From the NCBI GenBank assembly GCA_025464005.1, contig JAODBO010000063.1:1-33449 (forward strand): a stretch of 33,449 nucleotides of DNA, written 5' to 3'. Both the position numbers and the translations under genes were made by a program. This stretch comes from Acidimicrobiaceae bacterium (lineage in GTDB: Bacteria; Actinomycetota; Acidimicrobiia; Acidimicrobiales; Bog-793). Below, piece by piece: positions 31,801 through 33,449 of this stretch. Each line of letters starts with the position of its first letter. Positions within the stretch are counted from its first letter, which is position 1. Below the pieces are notes generated by a model. That model had not been told where the DNA came from. It made no database searches and worked only from the letters and a program-made list of their open reading frames with translations.

Positions 31801-33449
31801 GGTTCCGGCACCGGCAGCCGTTCCCAGCGTCAGGGTCCCCGTACCGGTCACCGTGATCGTCGTGGACGTGCCGTTGCCCGTATAGGTCTCGTTCGTGCTG
31901 CCGTCGGTGGAGAGCGCCACCGCCCCGGTCACCGACGAGAGATTGAACGCGCCGAAGCCGCTGCCGAAGCTGCCGAGGACCGTCGTTCCGCTGTCGGCGA
32001 CCTGGGTCACCGAGTTGACCGTGCCGAACGACAGCGTCCCGGTCAACGTCGGCAGGATGACGGTGTTCGTCCCGCTCCCAGTCGTCGTGATCGCACCGAG
32101 CAGGTGGGTGATGCTCGTCGTCTGCTCATTCGCGATCAGCACGGTGGTAGTCGCGGACGACGAGTCGGCGAGTTCGACGGTGACCGCGTCGGTGGTCGTC
32201 GACGGCTGGACGGCGAGGGTGCTGTTCGCCCCGTTCCCGGTGATCGTCACGGCGAGCGATCCATCGGTCGTGAAGTCCACCGAGCCGACGGCCGCCGAGG
32301 CGTCGAACACCCGGAAGCCGGAGAGGATCGCCCACGTCGTCCCGGGAGCCACGGTTCCGACCGCCACACTCTCGGCTCCTGCGGAGAGGTTGACGAACGT
32401 GATGTCACCACTCGTCGGCGTCGGCACCGTGATGGTGTTCGTGCCTGCTCCGCCGGTGATCGTTCCGCCGATCCCGGCGTAGGTAAGCGTCGTCGAGTTG
32501 AGCGTCGCGGTGCCCCCGCCGGCGCTCGTCGGCGAGATATCGACAGGATTGGCTCCGGAGAACACGATCGTCGTGTGCACCCCATTGCCTGTGAAGCTGA
32601 GCCCTACGAGGGAGCCGTCGGTGGTGAACGTCGTGGCGGCGGTGCCCTCGGCCGCGAACGTCGTGAAGCCGGAGAGCGTCTCGGCGCCCGAGCCCGGCGA
32701 GACGGTCAGGCTCGACGTCCCAACCGTGACGCGGACCGTTCCGCTACCGGGCAGGTGCACCGAAGCGGTCGAGACTCCGGTGATCGTCCCACCGACGCCC
32801 ATGAAAGTCGTCGTGGCCGTGCCGGTATAGGTCCCTGCGTCGGCGGTCGAGGCGAGCGTGAGGGTGCCCGACCCGGTGATCGAGAGCGTCGTGTTGCCGC
32901 CATTGCCGGTGAAGGTCACCGTCGCGCTTCCGTCCGAGGACAGCGTCACGGTCCCGGTGGCGGCGGCTGCGGAGAACGACGTGAAGCCAGCTCCGAAATT
33001 ACCGTAGGCGGTCCCGCCGACCGAGACGCTCGTATCGCCGCCCGAGGCAGCGAAGGCCACGGCTCCCGTAAGCGCCGGCAGGGTCAACGTCCCGCTCCCG
33101 TCGGTAGCGATGGTCCCGTCGATGCCCGCATAGGTCACGGTATTCAAGCCGTCCGTCGCCGTTCCCCCACCCGCGCCGCTCGGCGCGACGTCGACCGCGT
33201 TGGTGCCGGAGAAGGTGAGCGCAGAGTTGGCGCCGTTGCCGGTGAAGCTGATGCCCGCGATGGAGCCGTCGGTCGTGAACGCGATGCTCTTGGTGCTGGT
33301 GACCCCTGAGGCGTCAAAAACGGTGAAGCCGGAGACGCTCGCCCAGATCGTGCCCGGCGAGGTCGCGCCGACGGCGACCGTCTCACCGCTCGAGGTCGCT
33401 GAGACGAAGGTCGTGTTGGTCGAGGTGGGCGCGGGCACGGTGACGGTGT
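28900..33449 (-). CDS. giant repetitive secreted/surface protein, N-terminus outside window
   Basis: More than 1,510 residues are visible and the frame is still open at the right edge, so the start is missing. The first ~880 visible residues are Gly/Thr/Ser-rich beta modules, eight copies of about 115 residues with the core F-x-x-F-x-A ... F-S/T-T-D-G-S ... G-N-G, arranged in super-repeats of about 340 residues. Residues ~900-1400 have short RTX/hemolysin-like glycine turns (VTGGGGSDTIDFS, LDGGAGSVDITAGSGIETLI, LNGGSGTDTYVPGGG), which in related proteins bind Ca2+ after export. A few Cys pairs occur in the C-terminal third. No enzymatic motif is visible. An adhesin, surface-layer-like fibre or large secreted effector is likely. 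It is followed at 8 bases by the membrane Ig-like gene, so the products probably work together. Confidence 0.75.
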   Translation of the reverse strand, partial: TVTVPAPTSTNTTFVSATSSGETVAVGATSPGTIWASVSGFTVFDASGVTSTKSIAFTTDGSIAGISFTGNGANSALTFSGTNAVDVAPSGAGGGTATDGLNTVTYAGIDGTIATDGSGTLTLPALTGAVAFAASGGDTSVSVGGTAYGNFGAGFTSFSAAAATGTVTLSSDGSATVTFTGNGGNTTLSITGSGTLTLASTADAGTYTGTATTTFMGVGGTITGVSTASVHLPGSGTVRVTVGTSSLTVSPGSGAETLSGFTTFAAEGTAATTFTTDGSLVGLSFTGNGVHTTIVFSGANPVDISPTSAGGGTATLNSTTLTYAGIGGTITGGAGTNTITVPTPTSGDITFVNLSAGAESVAVGTVAPGTTWAILSGFRVFDASAAVGSVDFTTDGSLAVTITGNGANSTLAVQPSTTTDAVTVELADSSSATTTVLIANEQTTSITHLLGAITTTGSGTNTVILPTLTGTLSFGTVNSVTQVADSGTTVLGSFGSGFGAFNLSSVTGAVALSTDGSTNETYTGNGTSTTITVTGTGTLTLGTAAGAGTYVGTGTTSFTGVGGTITGVPGAVVDLPGTGSVTVDALSTVLTVNSGSGPDTLSGFTTFTAEGSATTTFSTDGSVAGLHFIGNGASTVLTFSGGSAVDLSPTSAGGGTATDGSSTVVYSGIGGMITGGSGTNTVTVPTPGVGNTTFVAIAGGIGTLSVGASAPTTTLAKVGGFTVYAASGASGAIQFSTDGSLASLSLVGNGAGSSLVVDRPGVQVTVTLANSPSSASTVAVAGAQTSSFTEILGTITTDGLGKVVLPSPTGTLSVTATSPTVSVVNGVTTLGTFGAGFTTFDASAATGSVAFAADASLPDLDFIGNGTPSSISYASIGSGGVGVTFCLGTTSTANFANAPCGSSSTDGDTFSAMGTIAGSPNNDTFVAGASNLATLIVTGGGGSDTIDFSNSTHLVTVNLNNATNSETVAVAGGSQSTYTLTANNMENVVGADALGNQLRASTTTPGILVGGAAGDNLFIVTGGTNIINGGLGQANGISLSNAASAVNLDLLDGSFQQTGGAGLLLVVPGTIQSITGSPFGGTIVGGFGTEFINGAATAGVSETLDGGAGSVDITAGSGIETLIGGAGGGALNGGSGTDTYVPGGGTFTINPGSGTSILDLSSEPAAMNVNLGGSATLQLPGGGTLQLSAGEITGGWITGTHTGTINSPSDFLQVNGSTYSDVIVANGGTDHITSAGPAIVYSGAGADTITCTGPGCTVDYQLVAPNGTSNQGVCINLSSSATGSGTTAACDGGNPANAVNPNSAYKFGSSTTDTLGGVTRVVGSAGGGVDTLIAGAAGQTLIAGTGSTARLYASAAGSDYLDGSKAANVDLYGGSVVPPTAYSGVYTGGAFGNIFGLVSGAGNNTFVVGTGTDTVYAQMLQYNAALPLASAVISGNNTIISTVPVPTSGTPTPFSTVTIYGDPSDSVTWPSGTVVQPTDGKLDSDLYWIVNVAKTSGNQLEDESVQTIVSQRAAG
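30801..33420. repeat. ~1.02-kb super-repeats with ~345-base sub-repeats in the giant gene
   Basis: On the minus strand, segments beginning TFVSATSSGETVAVG, TFVNLSAGAESVAVG and TFVAIAGGIGTLSVG start near 33411, 32397 and 31371, about 1,020 bases apart. Each contains up to three submodules with the TDGS...GNG core. DNA identity is only moderate, so these are old duplications, though recombination between copies remains possible. Confidence 0.75.

Noticed and set aside
31567..33309. A 580-residue plus-strand frame rich in Arg, Gly and Asp
   Set aside because: It is the complement of the repetitive giant gene; its periodicity only mirrors that gene's repeats.

Overview
The window is high-GC bacterial DNA with dense, frequently overlapping genes, many GTG starts and Actinomycetota-like families: a CadI/ArsI-type ArsR operon, an 11-bp-period PHO box and a PAAR-like DUF4280 protein. 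An actinobacterium, possibly of the Acidimicrobiia, fits best. The phylum is a reasonable inference; the class is a guess.

Left third (1-9270) is accessory DNA. It holds the 3' end of an Rhs gene, displaced Rhs C-terminal tips, and small two-helix membrane proteins directly after each plus-strand tip. Two of the tip/membrane-protein pairs share the same 13-base overlap, built on a Cys codon near the tip's end. A mobile element is wedged between the tips: XRE repressor, zinc-finger/TOPRIM/P-loop primase, tyrosine recombinase and a VapBC pair. Tandem 10-bp and 12-bp repeats left of the repressor look like an iteron origin. A fourth, broken Rhs remnant lies on the other strand against the reductase gene.

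Middle (9254-13211) is an arsenic/heavy-metal island: divergent arsR and arsI/cadI - aquaglyceroporin - FAD disulfide reductase, with a 36-bp near-perfect palindrome between them, then a frameshifted methyltransferase.

13327-20070 is one minus-strand transcription unit headed by an M-box (Mg2+) riboswitch. It runs Nramp-like transporter, GT4 glycosyltransferase, SAM methyltransferase, alpha/alpha-toroid prenyltransferase-like protein, antibiotic-monooxygenase-fold protein and GH18-like secreted protein. The first four genes overlap end to end. The glycosyltransferase has no ATG/GTG/TTG start before its N-terminal core and may start at a CTG that overlaps the transporter stop.

20239-23865 carries phosphate genes (PhoU and a PHS-family phosphate symporter, divergent, with four PHO-box units between) and a PRC-barrel/MgtE_N/CBS protein that lacks the MgtE channel. 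That last protein is a plausible partner of the M-box-controlled transporter.

23982-33449 holds a frameshifted isochorismatase-family gene, an aldo/keto reductase, a DUF4280 PAAR-like spike protein, and a minus-strand operon running leftward from the right edge: a giant repetitive secreted/surface protein (incomplete), a membrane-anchored Ig-like protein, and a protein of unknown, perhaps LolA-like, fold. This could be the edge of a contractile injection or secretion locus that continues past the right end. Several otherwise normal genes (vapC, methyltransferase, isochorismatase, Rhs remnant) carry single-base frameshifts in short G/C runs. Either the region is decaying or the assembly has homopolymer errors.
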